A DNA stretch of 64,000 bases from assembly GCA_948099385.1 (NCBI GenBank), contig CANUEZ040000193.1:5158501-5222500 (forward strand), written 5' to 3'. Both the position numbers and the translations under genes were made by a program. The stretch is from Fasciola hepatica. Taxonomy: Eukaryota; Platyhelminthes; Trematoda; Plagiorchiida; Fasciolidae. Positions 1 to 11,279 of the stretch are shown here, in pieces. Position 1 is the stretch's first letter. Each line of letters begins with the position of its first letter. The notes below the pieces were generated by a model. The model was given only the letters and a program-made list of their open reading frames with translations, had not been told where the DNA came from and searched no databases.

Positions 1-629
1 GTTTAGATTTGGACCAACCCAATCCTGCAACAGCATATTGAAAAACGCACACCGATCATTGGTACACTGCTATTCATGCTGCTCATAACAGTTTGCAACT
101 TACCTGGATCTTCACAAAGGAGAACGATGTCACTAGCATAATAAAGGTCTAACATCTTTCCACGTTTGATACCACTATCATCACCTGAAAGAAGAAGTGC
201 TGTATATGGGACCGTATCAATCACGAAGGTAAAGAGAAAGGGAGAGGGGTGTACTCTCGATGAACACCAATTCTCGTGGTGAACTCTGGTGAATGAGAAG
301 CGTAAAACTTAACACGACCTAGGCTGTTTACATAAAAGGGGCTTTTTAGTGGAACGGAATTTCTCTGGTACACCCTTCAACAAGAGGCAAAGTCAGATAA
401 CTTTGTGGTCAACTGAGTTTAAGACAACTTAGAGATCAAGAACAAGGAGTCTATTTGGCCTACTAAACATGTGCCTGTGTTCGAAAATTTGTCGGAGAGT
501 AAAGATATGATCAACACAACATCGATCAAGTCCAAACCCATCTTGATTCTCGCTCGGGCACTGTTCTCGAGTGATTGATGAGTAGTGGGGAATGCTAAAT
601 GCAAGTATTACAGATGTGATGCTAACCAA
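1..629 (-). pseudogene. RTE-type non-LTR reverse transcriptase, duplicon A (partial)
   Basis: Fossil reverse transcriptase of an RTE-type LINE on the minus strand, cut by the window start. Two open pieces (629-429 and 224-3) are joined by a frame with several stops. The first contains ENQDGFGLD and DHIFTLRQIFEHRH, the conserved block of this family around RT motif 2. The second contains FVIDTV followed by the catalytic region YYASDIVLLCEDPGKLQ, where the family expects YADD, so a catalytic Asp is lost. Continuation beyond position 1 is expected. The same domain recurs at 29,590-30,420 in duplicon B with the same YASD change, so that mutation predates the duplication. The extra stretch 556-815 is absent from B. 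The call rests on motif order; the exact clade is inferred. Confidence 0.85.
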
Positions 630-1450
630 ACTTACTCACGGGTGGTTACCACAAGAGGAATCACTATTCTTATTGTCCATTGGCCCAATGATAAAATCAC
701 TCCAACTCTTTGGAATTTGTTCCCTGTGACCTTCCGAATCGACTCCAATACCAATTATGATCCATCATCCTCGAAACTGGACGTGGGCAACTCATCCGGT
801 CAAGCAGTCTCGTGTCATTTAGGTGGCCTAACCCAAGAAGAACCTCCGAACCTGACAGAGGACTGGTATCTACAACCAGAGTTAGAGCTATGACGTTTCT
901 AAACAAGCCTGACGGAGATTAGGGCCAATTGAACCGCTTTCTTTAAATGCTTCTGCCAACGGACTAGACGAAGCTCCTGAATTTGAGCCAGTCGGCCCTT
1001 TGTCTCTTAGAGCAGTTCAAAAAAGTCTGGCTTTCGAAGACGAGTGTTTCAGTTTAGTCGGATAAAACTGCAGCTGCTGTCAATCACTGCAGCTTTTTCC
1101 ACCTCCCTGTACTTCGCAATCCACCACTACTGACGGCCGTTTCTCAGGCTTCGAATCAGTTAGCGTTTGAGGCACCTCTGTGTTCCATCATATGTCGAAT
1201 ACGGAGAAATCGATCGGCGAGCATCTCACAGCTCAGCTGAAGGTGCAGATATGCATCGCTTCTGTGAGTACCTGGTTGTTGTATCATGGGCAGCAGTAGC
1301 AGCCTCAATTAGAGCCCGCTGCACTTTGATCACTACTCATCTGGTTCCTTTGCACTTCACTTCATCGACAACCCCGTGAAAAGTTGTGATATCGAAGGGA
1401 GTGTCAATGACAAGACAAGGTTCGGAAAATGTTTGGGGATTCACAAAACA
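630..1450 (-). pseudogene. Degraded linker between RTE endonuclease and RT
   Basis: This stretch lies between the RTE endonuclease (1,800-2,610) and RT (1-629) and matches B at about 30,420-30,965. It should be the middle of the RTE ORF, but I see no intact motif and several stops in every minus frame. The 102-codon plus frame at 585-893 lies in and around the A-only insert and has no recognisable domain. Confidence 0.45.
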
Positions 1451-1454
1451 AATT

Positions 1455-1665
1455 GCATACACAGTTCTCTCTCTTCGCATCATCGAAATGCTTTCGGGCC
1501 AAATAACAAATATTGAAACATCCCATGTAGTCGTCAACCGGCTGAGATATGAAACTCACATCAAGAGGTTGCGTTTCAGAAGAAATTATGGTTTGAATCC
1601 ATTGCGCGACGCCAAATATATTACCCGACGGATTGAATAGGCTGACCCCGCACAGAACTACTGAG
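1455..1665 (-). pseudogene. Ty3/gypsy-2 gag remnant, duplicon A
   Basis: About 200 bases match the gag start of the gypsy-2 element seen more fully in B (32,020-32,290) and in inverted copy C (from about 53,290). Nearly all the rest of gypsy-2 (zinc knuckle, protease, integrase) is missing here: A passes directly from this gag piece back into RTE sequence at about 1,450, whereas B has some 1.1 kb more. I read this as a deletion in A, because B and C share the longer form. No catalytic residue is present. Confidence 0.6.
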
Positions 1666-1799
1666 AAGTGAGAACTTCAAGAACGCATAGCATGTTGTTC
1701 AATTTTTCATCCGAGCGGTATCATGTACGGTACAGCTTTGTATTTTAACACCGAGAATACATTAAAAGAAAACAGAAAGGGTCAATCTTGCATTTAACA

Positions 1800-2615
1800 A
1801 TATTTCTGCTAGGAAAGAGATCCTTTGATATCGCCCAGGAGCGGCCACCGAGGACTATTGGCTTTGGTGTCATTTCAGCCACCGACGAGAGGTAGACTTA
1901 TTTGACACGACCAACTGTGTGATCATTTTCAATAGACGTGGACCAAAATGATCAGCATTTTCTAGTTGATCCGCGTTAGCGGTCACCGACAGCATTATGG
2001 TCTATCTGAGTCCAAAGCTGTGAAGACTCAGCAAGGTGCCAGGTTACTTGGTGGCGCGTATCGTTCGATAACTATCCACTCGCTAGGAAAAGTCCATAGG
2101 CGGAACATAATTGAATGAGTCCATCACCGTCATCGGTTCGGTCTATTAAAATGTCAAAACCGTTTCCTTTATTCCTCTCCGTCTCCTATAGAATTCCAAT
2201 TTGAACACTGAGTTGACCAACAACATCCATGATGTCCGTTCAACGCACGCTATGGAGCAATTGATACAACTCATGGTAATTTTCGTCTTTAGCCTCAGAT
2301 GAGTTAGTAATTTGGAGGCATACATGGAAAAAAACAAACAGGCATCTAAGCTTTAGTCTAGTGCTTTTTACATGTATGTAACCATTCACCCGAACCGCAA
2401 ACGGACGACTGCTAATTGACATCCAGTCGAGCAGTTCACGTTCAGTTTTCATGCAGAGAACGGTGCCTACGCCAGCCTGACCACAAGCACTAGACACTGA
2501 ATCACCCGGCGTGCGAAGAGTGAAACGGGAAAGCCAGTTTAGAGAGTAAATTTTTAACACTAAAGTTGGGTCTTGTATGCGTGTTTCGAGGACACAATTC
2601 ACTTCCATGGTAAAA
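1800..2615 (-). pseudogene. RTE-type APE endonuclease domain, duplicon A
   Basis: Apurinic-like endonuclease of the same RTE-type element, which nicks target DNA to prime insertion. The open frame 2,608-2,240 starts with LETRIQDPT (carrying the metal-binding Glu of the family's ETR block), then FTLRTPGDSVSSACGQAGVG and a relic of the TKDENYHEL-type segment as SSEAKDENYHELYQLL. After a frameshift the C-terminal part reads TWHLAESSQLWTQIDHNAVG and SIENDHTV, matching the TQIDH and SDHAL-type catalytic blocks (the latter with N for S). Frameshifts and stops make it non-functional. Equivalent copies lie at 32,500-33,215 and, inverted, at 52,640-53,060. Confidence 0.85.
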
Positions 2616-2725
2616 GCCTGAGGAATTCCAGGTAGGGCAGACTGTTGCCCCGAGTGTCAAGCGTGCGGATGTTGAAAGCAGCCGAGTGAGACAAACGCTT
2701 AGGTTGGAAAATCGATTTTCTTTTT

Positions 2726-3103
2726 TTGCTCTTATTTGTTACCCTTACCGATATTGAGAACTTCTGGTTCACGACTCATTGTGGCCTCTCATACCTTTTC
2801 CAAATTGGGTTGAGGAAATTAACGAGCAGAGAAATACGAACTGTGATTCCCGAAGAAGCGATGGAGATTTTTAGGCATATCATTCTTGTTGACTGCTCAC
2901 AACGCACAACAGATTTTACTTGGATATTCTTTCCGTATTCACTGAATCAACAGTCTGACCCAGAAGATAGTGGGGCGCTAACCCAACACGTTGAACTGAC
3001 CGAAGCACCCGTGAAGAAACTTCTTCTGGTCTGTCGTGTGAGGTCTGCTGGTTGTAAGTATTCTTTCTCGTCTCAACTGATGCTGCTATGGTTGTTCAGG
3101 TAA
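2726..3103 (+). other. Open frame kept in both duplicons, antisense to the RTE 5' region
   Basis: A 125-codon plus-strand open frame without a recognised domain. Its counterpart in B (33,292-33,612, 106 codons) is also open although the two copies have diverged visibly. Both encode a stretch ending QRTTDF.WI, then SDPEDSGALTQH. It lies antisense to the 5' region upstream of the RTE endonuclease. The starting codon is not convincing. It could be chance, since stops are avoided easily over 90 codons in two related copies, so I list it as an observation rather than a gene. Confidence 0.25.
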
Positions 3104-3234
3104 CGTAGTGCAGCTTACTATTATAACATACAGGTGGTCCACGCATAGTAGGATGGACTAGTGAAAGCGGATGATAGGGAAACAGCTTAATGAGTTTCAC
3201 TCGATCCTGCACTGTCCCTGGTTTTCTTTGTAAG

Positions 3235-3895
3235 CCGGTAGTTCCGAATTACTGGGCGATAGCTGTGTGTATCCCAGTTTTCAGTGAATCTGATTCTTTT
3301 GCGGAAGTTGGCCAAGAGAACATCGTTTGATTGGAAAGAATGCAAAATCGTACATAACAGTTAAAATCAGTCAGTTGAATCCAATATGAAATGAGTGATT
3401 GATACTGTTCTTGCTGAAAAGATTTCCACACCTAATCCTACTGAGAGTTTTACCCACAGGAATGTTGAAGAAAGCTGGTGATTATCCACATAATATGAGT
3501 TTCAACAAAGTAAGAAAAAAACGCTTGTTTAAACAACATTCTTGAGAGTAATACAAACGAATATGGACTTATACATTTGGGACAGCTTGGTAATCCACTG
3601 AATACTAAATCGAAGTACAAGCAATGAATTAAATCAATAGTACATTCGCGCATTTTGAAAGCGGTTTAAACAGCGTCCGACGTGTTTTTGAATACTGAAG
3701 ACCTCTGAAGATACTCTTGACAAGAATGGCCGGCAATGCATAATATGTGGTTCATGAGTAGACACTGTACTACTTCAATGCAGATTATTTAATTGAACCA
3801 AAGCCGCGTGCATCACATGATACTGCATCATATAAAACTCAACTACACATTGATGATCACCAAACCTCTGTTATGATTTCCAGTCTAAATGATAA
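3235..3895. repeat. High-identity island 1 (A copy)
   Basis: This segment matches 33,910-34,578 almost base for base, far better than the neighbouring sequence. It lies downstream (in minus-strand sense) of the gypsy-1 integrase and may include the 3' untranslated region or LTR of that element, but I could not find a second LTR copy to prove it. A CATATAAAAC stretch near 3,830 resembles a TATA box on the plus strand and is also present in B. No protein domain was seen on either strand. Confidence 0.7.
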
Positions 3896-3912
3896 GTCTC
3901 AAATCAGACCAG

Positions 3913-3936
3913 TGAGAAAGAGAGAGAGAGAGAAAA
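3913..3936. repeat. (GA)n microsatellite
   Basis: A short run of about ten GA dinucleotides followed by an A run. B has only a trace of it at the equivalent place, so it expanded or contracted after duplication. Confidence 0.85.
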
Positions 3937-4199
3937 AACGTTTTCTTGTTATATATGCAACACCCATGCTGATAGGATGTGTTGTAATTGCTCCCAACCG
4001 AATCCACGTATACCAAAATAGAAAGAATGTCAAGGCTGCGGATTAGCACAACTATTTCATTCCAGAACTGATTTGTTTAAATAAACATGCATATTAGGAT
4101 TTGATCAACCATAGATGGCTTCAGATCTACCCGTCCGCGGTGATCATAATTGGTTGAGGATCCTGAATGCGATTGCGGCAACAAAAATGAACTGGGCCT

Positions 4200-4510
4200 T
4201 ATCATGTGTGTCGCTCGCTAAATCATCACATCTCTCCTCCTGGTGGATATGGCTCGGCCGCTGTGGTCGTCGTCTCGTTTGGAGGAATAAATGGATCCCT
4301 GTTGTCGGTGACCAGTACTCAACGTGTTGCTTCTCAGCTGAGGCGCTCCCGTGAAACCTGGATGACAAACAAGTTGTTTGGTAATTTGATCAGGAATACT
4401 TCCAACCATTTGAAATGGGAGTCACTCAGTACACGGGCTTGATGTTTGTTCACGAACGAGCCAAAAAGTCTGCGTGAACCCTCTGCTTTTGGACTATGGG
4501 TTCATTGCAA
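4200..4510 (-). pseudogene. Ty3/gypsy-1 integrase core, duplicon A
   Basis: Nucleotide match to the better preserved B integrase at 35,050-35,350, on the minus strand. In A the frame is broken several times, so the protein is visible only in pieces (for example VLVTD near the second catalytic Asp). The neighbouring order, integrase after RT on the minus strand, fits Ty3/gypsy. Not functional. Confidence 0.7.
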
Positions 4511-4607
4511 CAGTGCAAATGTCCGCATCCAATTTCGGCCACCAAAAAATCTGTCAAGCCAGTGACTTCATTTTATTCACACCCAAGTGGCCTGAAAGCA
4601 GTGCAAC

Positions 4608-4640
4608 CAAACAACAACAACAATCATGCATTAGCCAGAT
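4608..4640. repeat. (CAA)n at a deletion junction
   Basis: A short (AAC)n tract sits exactly where A lacks about 1.15 kb that B has (35,410-36,570, covering most of RT and RNase H of gypsy-1). The repeat may mark the deletion end point or have arisen after it. Confidence 0.6.
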
Positions 4641-4644
4641 CAAT

Positions 4645-5080
4645 TTTTGAGGAACACTTGCTGTCGAGCATGCATTTTTGGCAGTTCCTCGGTCCCACCG
4701 TGGTTGCCGAGCATCTTTTTGAACGTGGATTCAAGAATATTCGGTGGTTACCGCAAGTTTCGAAGTGTCTGTCCATCACTTACCATCGCCACCAAAATCG
4801 GAGTCACCCAAGTGGATGGAGACACACACACAATAACACCGTCTTGTTCCATTTGGGATAGCCTCTTCAGAACACCTTCGATCTGACCATACGGCAACAC
4901 TGAGTGCTTCAGGAGCTCCGCATCACCACTCGCTGTCAACTTCGCGGGCTCAACCGCCATGCTGCTTTCGTTATTCAAGCATTGTGCGACCAAATGCTGC
5001 AGAACAACCTGATCCACCGGAATACTGGATGCCTTCCGGATTGTTGCCCATTGTTCCAATGTACGCGGGGCCTTCAAACG
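4645..5080 (-). pseudogene. Ty3/gypsy-1 protease-RT junction, RT truncated (A)
   Basis: The minus-strand open frame 5,077-4,748 (109 codons) covers the spacer after the protease and the first part of the reverse transcriptase: GVLKRLSQMEQDGVI then VSPSTWVTPI, the typical start of a Ty3/gypsy RT. It then passes to a short piece of the RT fingers and stops at the deletion near 4,640. The active site, the rest of RT and RNase H are missing in A; they are present though mutated in B (35,690-36,800). Confidence 0.8.
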
Positions 5081-5259
5081 TAAATCAAGGGACTGTCTAT
5101 GGAAATCTGGAAGCGTATCAGGATATATTCACTTTCCAAACGAACCATCGATGTTGTCTCGCGCAACAGTGGAAGTCGACGATGAGTAACACAGTGAATG
5201 CGCAATTCAGTGTGTTATATGGGTACACTGGGTAGAATGGTGTCAAATACGGATTTCCG

Positions 5260-5735
5260 AATAATGGACAAGCAGCTCCTGATACTCAACGTGAATCGAC
5301 GTTCCATGCCGCCGTGAAACTGGAGTGATCTGTACACGATTCACTCGAAATCTTCAGTGTGTATACCGGATTTTTATCATTTTTCGGATCCTTAGATGTA
5401 GCAATCGTCACATTGCACTGTGTTTAGCGGCACACCTTGCGAATAGGACCATTCAACCACAAGAACAGCATACTACATGACGGATGTGGTACGTGGAGCT
5501 TAGGTGGAGTTGCACTGGGTTTGTGTTAGGGAGTCATCTCTTTGACCGGCCTAAGTTGAGGCGTTTGTGTGTAACGGGCTGGCAAACGTATTGGAAGTAC
5601 AGTACGGACTGTTTAACCGGACTAATCAGCCGTCTTATCGAGTACGTCAACGGATTGCTCGCGCGTCAACCGGGCCTCGGCAAACGTGAGGTAAGTCAGC
5701 AGCAGAAGTTTCATCTGCCGCCTCGGTGACGTATA
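5260..5735 (-). pseudogene. Ty3/gypsy-1 nucleocapsid/protease region, duplicon A
   Basis: Colinear with the 219-codon frame of B (37,058-37,717). In A the zinc knuckle is wrecked: only a GPIRKVC-like remnant can be read where B has an intact CCHC knuckle. The protease region is broken by stops. Position between gag (5,760-6,280) and RT (4,645-5,080) supports the assignment. Confidence 0.65.
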
Positions 5736-5759
5736 TTGGCAATGAGGCGTTTCTGCAAT

Positions 5760-6285
5760 TGGATCCTTGATTGGTCACCAAATTAACACTTCTGATCTTG
5801 TGTTTTTAGTGTCGGGACGAAATCACGAAGCTCCTACTGGGACCACAGACTAGTAAATGGAATTTGGCCAACGGACCGGAATTGCGTTACTGTATAACAG
5901 AGCCTTCAAGTCGTTGAGCGGATTTGCAGCACAAGCTCTCGGGTATGCGATATTTTTAATTGGCGAACACAATGAACGGCCCCAGCCGTCAAGAAGATTG
6001 CAGTTCGGTTCTCTTTCTTCACATCCCTGTGTATGGTGCATAACAATAAGGAGCGGAGATCGTTATTAATTTGAAATAGTTCAGGTGTGGTACCGAGCAA
6101 GACCTTAGTGAATAACTGTCTGCTGTGATCAGGTTGCATCGTAGACCGCGTATAGAAATGTTTTCCAACGCATGACTGTCCAGGTCCGGAATTTCTACCA
6201 ATCTGAATATCTTCTCTTCCTCACTGTGCCATCCACTCTCGTTTGTTTCGTACTCGTATTGATCCGTACTCAACTGACTATATTG
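5760..6285 (-). pseudogene. Ty3/gypsy-1 gag N-terminal region, duplicon A
   Basis: Several overlapping minus-strand frames (6,273-6,019, 6,041-5,850) correspond to the B frames at 38,250-38,056 and 38,016-37,765. Shared stretches such as SGWHSEEE and FRLVEI in both copies suggest one coding sequence now frameshifted. Gag identity is inferred from position upstream of the nucleocapsid/protease; no major homology region can be named by eye. Confidence 0.5.
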
Positions 6286-7559
6286 ATGCTCATTCGCATA
6301 CGGTCCTTTGTTGTACGTGTCTGACCGTTCACATTTCTAATAAGCGCGTTTGCAATCGCACCACTTCCGCTTCTTCACCACAGTTTAGCAAATTACCCAC
6401 ACGATGGCACACACACAAAGGCAGATACACAGTTACCGGCAACGTATGCACCAATAATATTTCTCTTTTCTGTGACCCTGCTAACAAGACCAAGCGGAAT
6501 GGGAGGTCTTGTAATTCATTGACTGACAGTGGTCTAGTGAAATGGCCTTTATAATGAGAATCGAATACGCTCACTTTGTGTGTAGTGAAGTAGTAAATAA
6601 CACTGGCGACAGTATTCCTTTCGTTGAGGAGGGGCGGTGCAGTTAGCAGGCTGTAAGCAGTCACACTGGAGTTGGAAAAACGCATTTGTATGGTCCTGTT
6701 GTTGCACTCATTGAGTCATTGTACTCATGGAGTTCACTATATTTTTTTAATTTGAAGACCAAACAAGAGCAAATCCCACGGAAGACACCGATTCTTGCAT
6801 ACTACTACTGAATCGAAAGTCTAACTAATAGCTTTGTTCTTGTAGGACGTGTTAGACTTTCTAGGCAAGGCTCAAGTGACCCTGCCACTCGATGGTTAGA
6901 CACTCGGGGAATTATGATTAGATGCCGTGATTAGTGGGGCTATTGCATCCACAAACTTTCTCCATCGACCTAATTCCAATAACGTGGTTCTCGTTTCATA
7001 CTCACTTCTACGAGATAGCAATCCAAGCCACCACACACAATGCATGGTAATGGTTATCTGAACAGAACAAACCTCAATTTCATTGTATTGCATCGAGGAT
7101 TCCATTAGGCTAGCAAACTCAACTATCATTCGAATAGGAGCACAATTGATTTTCGCCACAGTGAGAAGAATAGAGGGAAAATACTACTGAGAAGAAAGCC
7201 AGGTTCCGTGAGTTCCTTCAGTGCATTTCATTTTGTCATTTAAAAAAAGTGCGAAATTATACATTATATATGCGCATTGGATAATTCCAGGGGATGCGAT
7301 AAGTTCTAACGCGATAACTGTAAATGAAAAGGAATAGGTGACGGGTGGTGATCACGCGATCATCATGAAAGGCTCCAGACCCAGAGGCCTAGAATTGGAA
7401 GAAAACTATTTTGAACAATTTGACTATCGGGCCATAAGCTTCTGAAAGAAGTTAGATGAGTGTTGAATTTCATGCTGTACAGAACTAGTTTCGTCGAAAG
7501 TATTACCATATCGCAGCCGACATTGTACTGCTCCGCGAGAACAGGAGTTTGTGTGTCCA
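6286..7559. other. Anonymous duplicon sequence between gypsy-1 and BEL/Pao (A)
   Basis: Matches B in pieces (about 38,265-38,410, 40,020-40,600 and 40,840-40,990). It should hold the 5' end of gypsy-1 (minus) and of BEL/Pao (plus), but I could not delimit LTRs. The frames at 6,243-6,554 (plus), 6,685-6,329 (minus) and 7,159-6,896 (minus) show no domain and are not kept in B. Confidence 0.5.
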
Positions 7560-8290
7560 TGGTTTGATGGGCGGCTGAGCCACCTATCGACCTGCTCTAC
7601 TCATCACTCTATTTTTATTTTGTGCTTAGGTACAAGATGGCCGACTGCGCTGCAAAGAAACGATTTTCACTTGCAACGCATATCCGATGCGTTGCGAATG
7701 AGGTGGAATAGCCTGTTGGAATCACAAACCATGCTGCAGTTTCCACGGTTTCAGCCACTTCGATCAAGTATCGCGTAAAATCAGGCCTAACGGAGAGCGA
7801 CGCTCCCCGTTGCAGTCTGTAGTTCTCGCCATTTCCTTATATGTGGGCTTCGTTTGTTTGGCTGAGTGCTTTGACGAGTCTTCAGAAATCCATTCTGGTA
7901 AGCGTCTTCTCCTAGGATATCTCGCGTTGACTCATCCGAGGGACTTGTGAGAACAATCCAGTTCCAAGCGATGGAAAGAATGTCACATTTCTCGATCTCA
8001 TTGAATATCTCTTAGATATTGGCGTCCAGTTTATCATAGCAATCACTGGCGAAGTTCCGGGAAGCCCCCGAGACGTGCAGAAGGAAGTCTTATGGAAATC
8101 GGCTCCCAAGCGATCCATATGCTTTTGGATTTACTACTAGTATCGAATGTGAAATCGTGGCTCTCAAACTGGTCTGCCTTGTCGCTATGATAAAGAGAGC
8201 AAGCTGACTCCTGTCCTGGAATATATGTATGCACCGAGAGCCACATGTAGGTACGCAAATTTGTGAGAAACAAGCTATGCAGATTCTTTA
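7560..8290 (+). pseudogene. Possible BEL/Pao gag region, duplicon A
   Basis: Lies directly upstream of the BEL/Pao RT on the same strand and matches B 41,730-42,480. A plus-frame stretch reading VTFLDLIEYLLDIGVQ (VTSLDFIEFVLEIGVQ in B) resembles the segment of BEL/Pao gag that ends in an F.DL..F-type helix. The resemblance is modest, and the frame is broken by stops in both copies. Order and strand are the main support. Confidence 0.35.
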
Positions 8291-8884
8291 GTTCTAATTC
8301 AACAGTGTCGTCATTCTGAGGCTGCCAACGTACAATAGTGTCCTTTCATTCCAACAGGCTGCAAAAGCATGTTTCCGACAGTTCAGTATTCCAGTTTGTT
8401 GTCTTACCTCGACCATTGGAGCACGAGAAGCGTCACCTGCCGGGCAAGCCTTGGCATGATCAGATCGCATGTTTTCAAAATTATTCATAGAGGTTCTCGG
8501 GAAACGTGTGCGTGGCAGTGTTTCCAGCACTGTTCAGGGATGTTGTTTTACTCAATTGCCCAGTCAGCAGTAGAAATTAAATTAACGGTGACTAATCCAT
8601 CCTTTATCCAGATGCTCTCCTTTCAGCCTTTGCACATGCAAATGCAACCCAGATTGCAGCAGAATTGTTCTACATGAGCCGGTGGCCTGTTGTTCGGCTA
8701 ATTTGCCCATTCCGGAATACCAGGTTGGGTAGGTTGGATAGCTTTCCTGTGTAGCCCATGAGTCGGTAGATCTTGTCCGCCCATTAGGGAGTACCTGTCC
8801 CGGAATACCGTACGTCGTCTCTTTCCTGGAAATTAAGTCCTTAGTTACCCTGAATCTTATTGAACCCCCTGCTTAGCGGTTAGC

Positions 8885-10215
8885 CGAGGTATGGCCGCTC
8901 ATGCGTGCTTCCGATTTTCGGAGACACGGGTGAGAGGTGGGAAACCGATTGAGACCAGTGCAATGGATGATGTCCTAACGGACTCGACAGTCTACCAACA
9001 CAGAAACGATACCTCCCAACCATTACCTATTCTTACATCGAAGTATTTTATTCCCAAAATCTATCGGGCTAGAATCAAACACCACGAAAACTGGAGGTGA
9101 ATCATCTTACTCATGGCCATCAGCTCAAATGCTGTCCGTCAAAGACCAGCCGGTAGAGTGCGTTTCATTATTCACGTGTTTGGTTTCTACACTGCTTCCG
9201 ATCGATCAGCTTTGATACGTGATATATTCATGAAGCCGCCTCGTCGTCTTAAAGGAGATACTTGCGTGCAAGTGAAGAAAAGAAAGAAATAAGTGTATCG
9301 ATGGTCTACCGTGGCGTAATGATAGAAATGAGCTTCCCTTTAAACACCCAGATTAGACCATCGTTTGTCGTTTCTCAAGATATGTCTGGACTGGAATTCG
9401 AAAATACTCTCAAAGTACAATCAAGTTATTCGCGGTCACGATTGAAAAGGATGAATGACATATATAGTTCCACAAGAAGATGCCCAAGAAAACGTGTGTT
9501 CCTGCCACCCCATAACGTCTTGAGTTCGAATAAGCCCGGGAAAGTCCGGGTGGTATTAGACTGTGCGGCTGTTCGTGAGAGCATTTCACTCAACGAAGTC
9601 CTAACACAAGTACCTGATCCAACTGATCATTCGTTAGGAGTAGCCGTCAGGTTCCGTTGATGTGTCATAGCCGTTTTCGCTCGAATTGAATAGATATTCC
9701 AGCAAATTAGGTTTCCAAAGTTTTACGGGTGAGCTGTATGCTTCCCGTACTGACGAGATAGCGATATGAGAGGGAGTCCGATAGAGTACTGAATGAGCGT
9801 TCATCCGTTTGGCTCTAGTTATTCACCGTTTTGTGCTAAGCTGTCCTCAAGAAGAGCTGCCGAGGACAGCAACCTTGACTTTTTTCATTAGTATTATATG
9901 CGATGACTAATAACTTTTGTGTGGATGGTTCATTGTGTTCGCTGTCGTATGAGAAGAAAGCCTTCACATGACGACGGATTTCCTGCGATGACTCAAACAG
10001 ATAGGCAACACCTAACAGAATGTTTGTCGTAAGGACCCAGACTATGAGCAGAATTGATGAACGGTGAAAAATCGAGTACGTACTTCAAATTTTATCGGCA
10101 GATCTTCGTGGATCCCAGAGCATTAGGTATCCAGTGGCATATTCACGATGACTGTTTTCTGCCTTCAATTCACTTAGGCGAAGTTTCAATAACGATTGAT
10201 GATCTACTAAGATTT
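8885..10215 (+). pseudogene. BEL/Pao reverse transcriptase, duplicon A
   Basis: Reverse transcriptase of a BEL/Pao LTR retrotransposon, plus strand, in at least three frames. A piece starting LPWRNDRNELPF is followed, after a frameshift, by HNVLSSNKPGKVRVVLDCAA (the most diagnostic BEL/Pao block) and DPTDHSLGVAVRFR, then a stop. Further on come SVHPFGSSYSPFCAKLSSRR, the FCVDGSL remnant of the YVDD catalytic motif (second Asp lost, near 9,910-9,935) and GIQWHIHDDCF of the thumb. The first 810 bases are nearly identical to B, including shared stops and the shared frameshift, so both copies were already dead when they last shared sequence. Integrase follows at 10,680. Confidence 0.88.
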
Positions 10216-10679
10216 TAGGCGTCATTTTATGAACCATTATTGTCTGTCGTGCCCATTTTATGCCGCCCCGTGGGACATTTCATGATGTTTGTCACAAAAT
10301 ATAGAGTAAGTCAATGAAGTAACTAATACTGTCAAAATGTCAGTTCTTCGGGAAGTGTATTTAGTATAATTACTGAATGCAACAAGGAATTCTTGAATAT
10401 TTTATCTATTTGGTAGTTCACAAAGCCTCAGATTGCTCGACTTGAAATGATCCAAACATTTTTCTCAGGCTTGGACTGTTGACTTTGTTCGAAGTGCCAG
10501 AGGCCACGGGAATCGTCGGCGAGTTGTTTCTGATGTACAATTTCAGACGCGTCCTCAGTAAGTGCTAAATAAACCCATACCTTAAGTAATGTCACACATG
10601 CCTGATTGCCTATGGAAAGGTGTCAATTAGTTCAGACCGTTTCATATCAAAGTAGATTGGAGTGAGCACAACAGATTTG
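10216..10679 (+). other. Decayed BEL/Pao RT-integrase interval (A)
   Basis: By position this should encode RNase H and the start of the integrase of the BEL/Pao element. No motif is readable on either strand. It aligns loosely with B 43,870-44,160. Confidence 0.4.
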
Positions 10680-10912
10680 GGTGTCGTGCAATACACTTCG
10701 AAATTAGATATAGTATGACTGCGAAAGTATTTTTCATGGCAATGATACGGTTTATAAACAAAGGCAGTAGACTTGAGGTGATGTATAGTGATGGTGGGTC
10801 TAACATTGAGGCCGCAGAATGTGTATTGAAAACTGCTTTGTATGCTAATAATCGACGAGGATATATCGACATACATGGCGGAGGTTGGACGTGTCATCAC
10901 AGTTAGATCTCG
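10680..10912 (+). pseudogene. BEL/Pao integrase core fragment, duplicon A
   Basis: A plus frame (open at 10,715-10,906) reads RAIHFEI, then FFMAMIRFINKGSRLEVMYS followed by DGGSNIEAAE. This is the DDE integrase core of BEL/Pao around its second catalytic Asp. The fragment breaks off after about 60 residues. B has lost this segment: its sequence passes from the RT/RNase H region straight to the flank shared with A at about 10,905. Confidence 0.78.
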
Positions 10913-10931
10913 AATCTCCGTGTATCGAGAC

Positions 10932-11279
10932 CTAGGGCATGCACACGCCCTTTGACTTAGCAGGACATCTAGATGCGATATTTATGAAAGAATGTAGTCG
11001 TGAATATCTCCTTACACAAAGGGCTCGTGGCTGAAACGGATTTGTAAAGGAAGACGTGAATCCGTTGTCTAATGACAGTGCACCATGCAGTTCATGGCAC
11101 AAAAGAATCATTACTGAAGTGTTTTCAGCTAATGATGAGTATGTTCGCCAGAACTTTGTGGGAACCGCATTATATATCGACGGTAGAGATATGGAATTAT
11201 TCTGTTTATTGGGAAGTACATGAGAGCTGAAGGAAAACATAAGAAGAGTGATGCAAGCTTTTCGTTTGTTTCCGTCCAC
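10932..11279 (-). other. Open minus frame over the PLE 3' end (A)
   Basis: A 115-codon open frame without a known domain that overlaps the start of the inverted PLE arm. The frame is not kept in B at 44,320-44,640, so I regard it as chance. Confidence 0.1.

Noticed and set aside
585..893. 102-codon plus frame as a gene
   Set aside because: It lies mostly in the A-only insert and opposite the RTE ORF; no domain and no counterpart in B.
3235..3895. LTR of gypsy-1
   Set aside because: Position fits a 3' LTR, but no matching copy was found at the 5' side (above about 38,300 in B or 6,300 in A), so it is listed only as a high-identity island.
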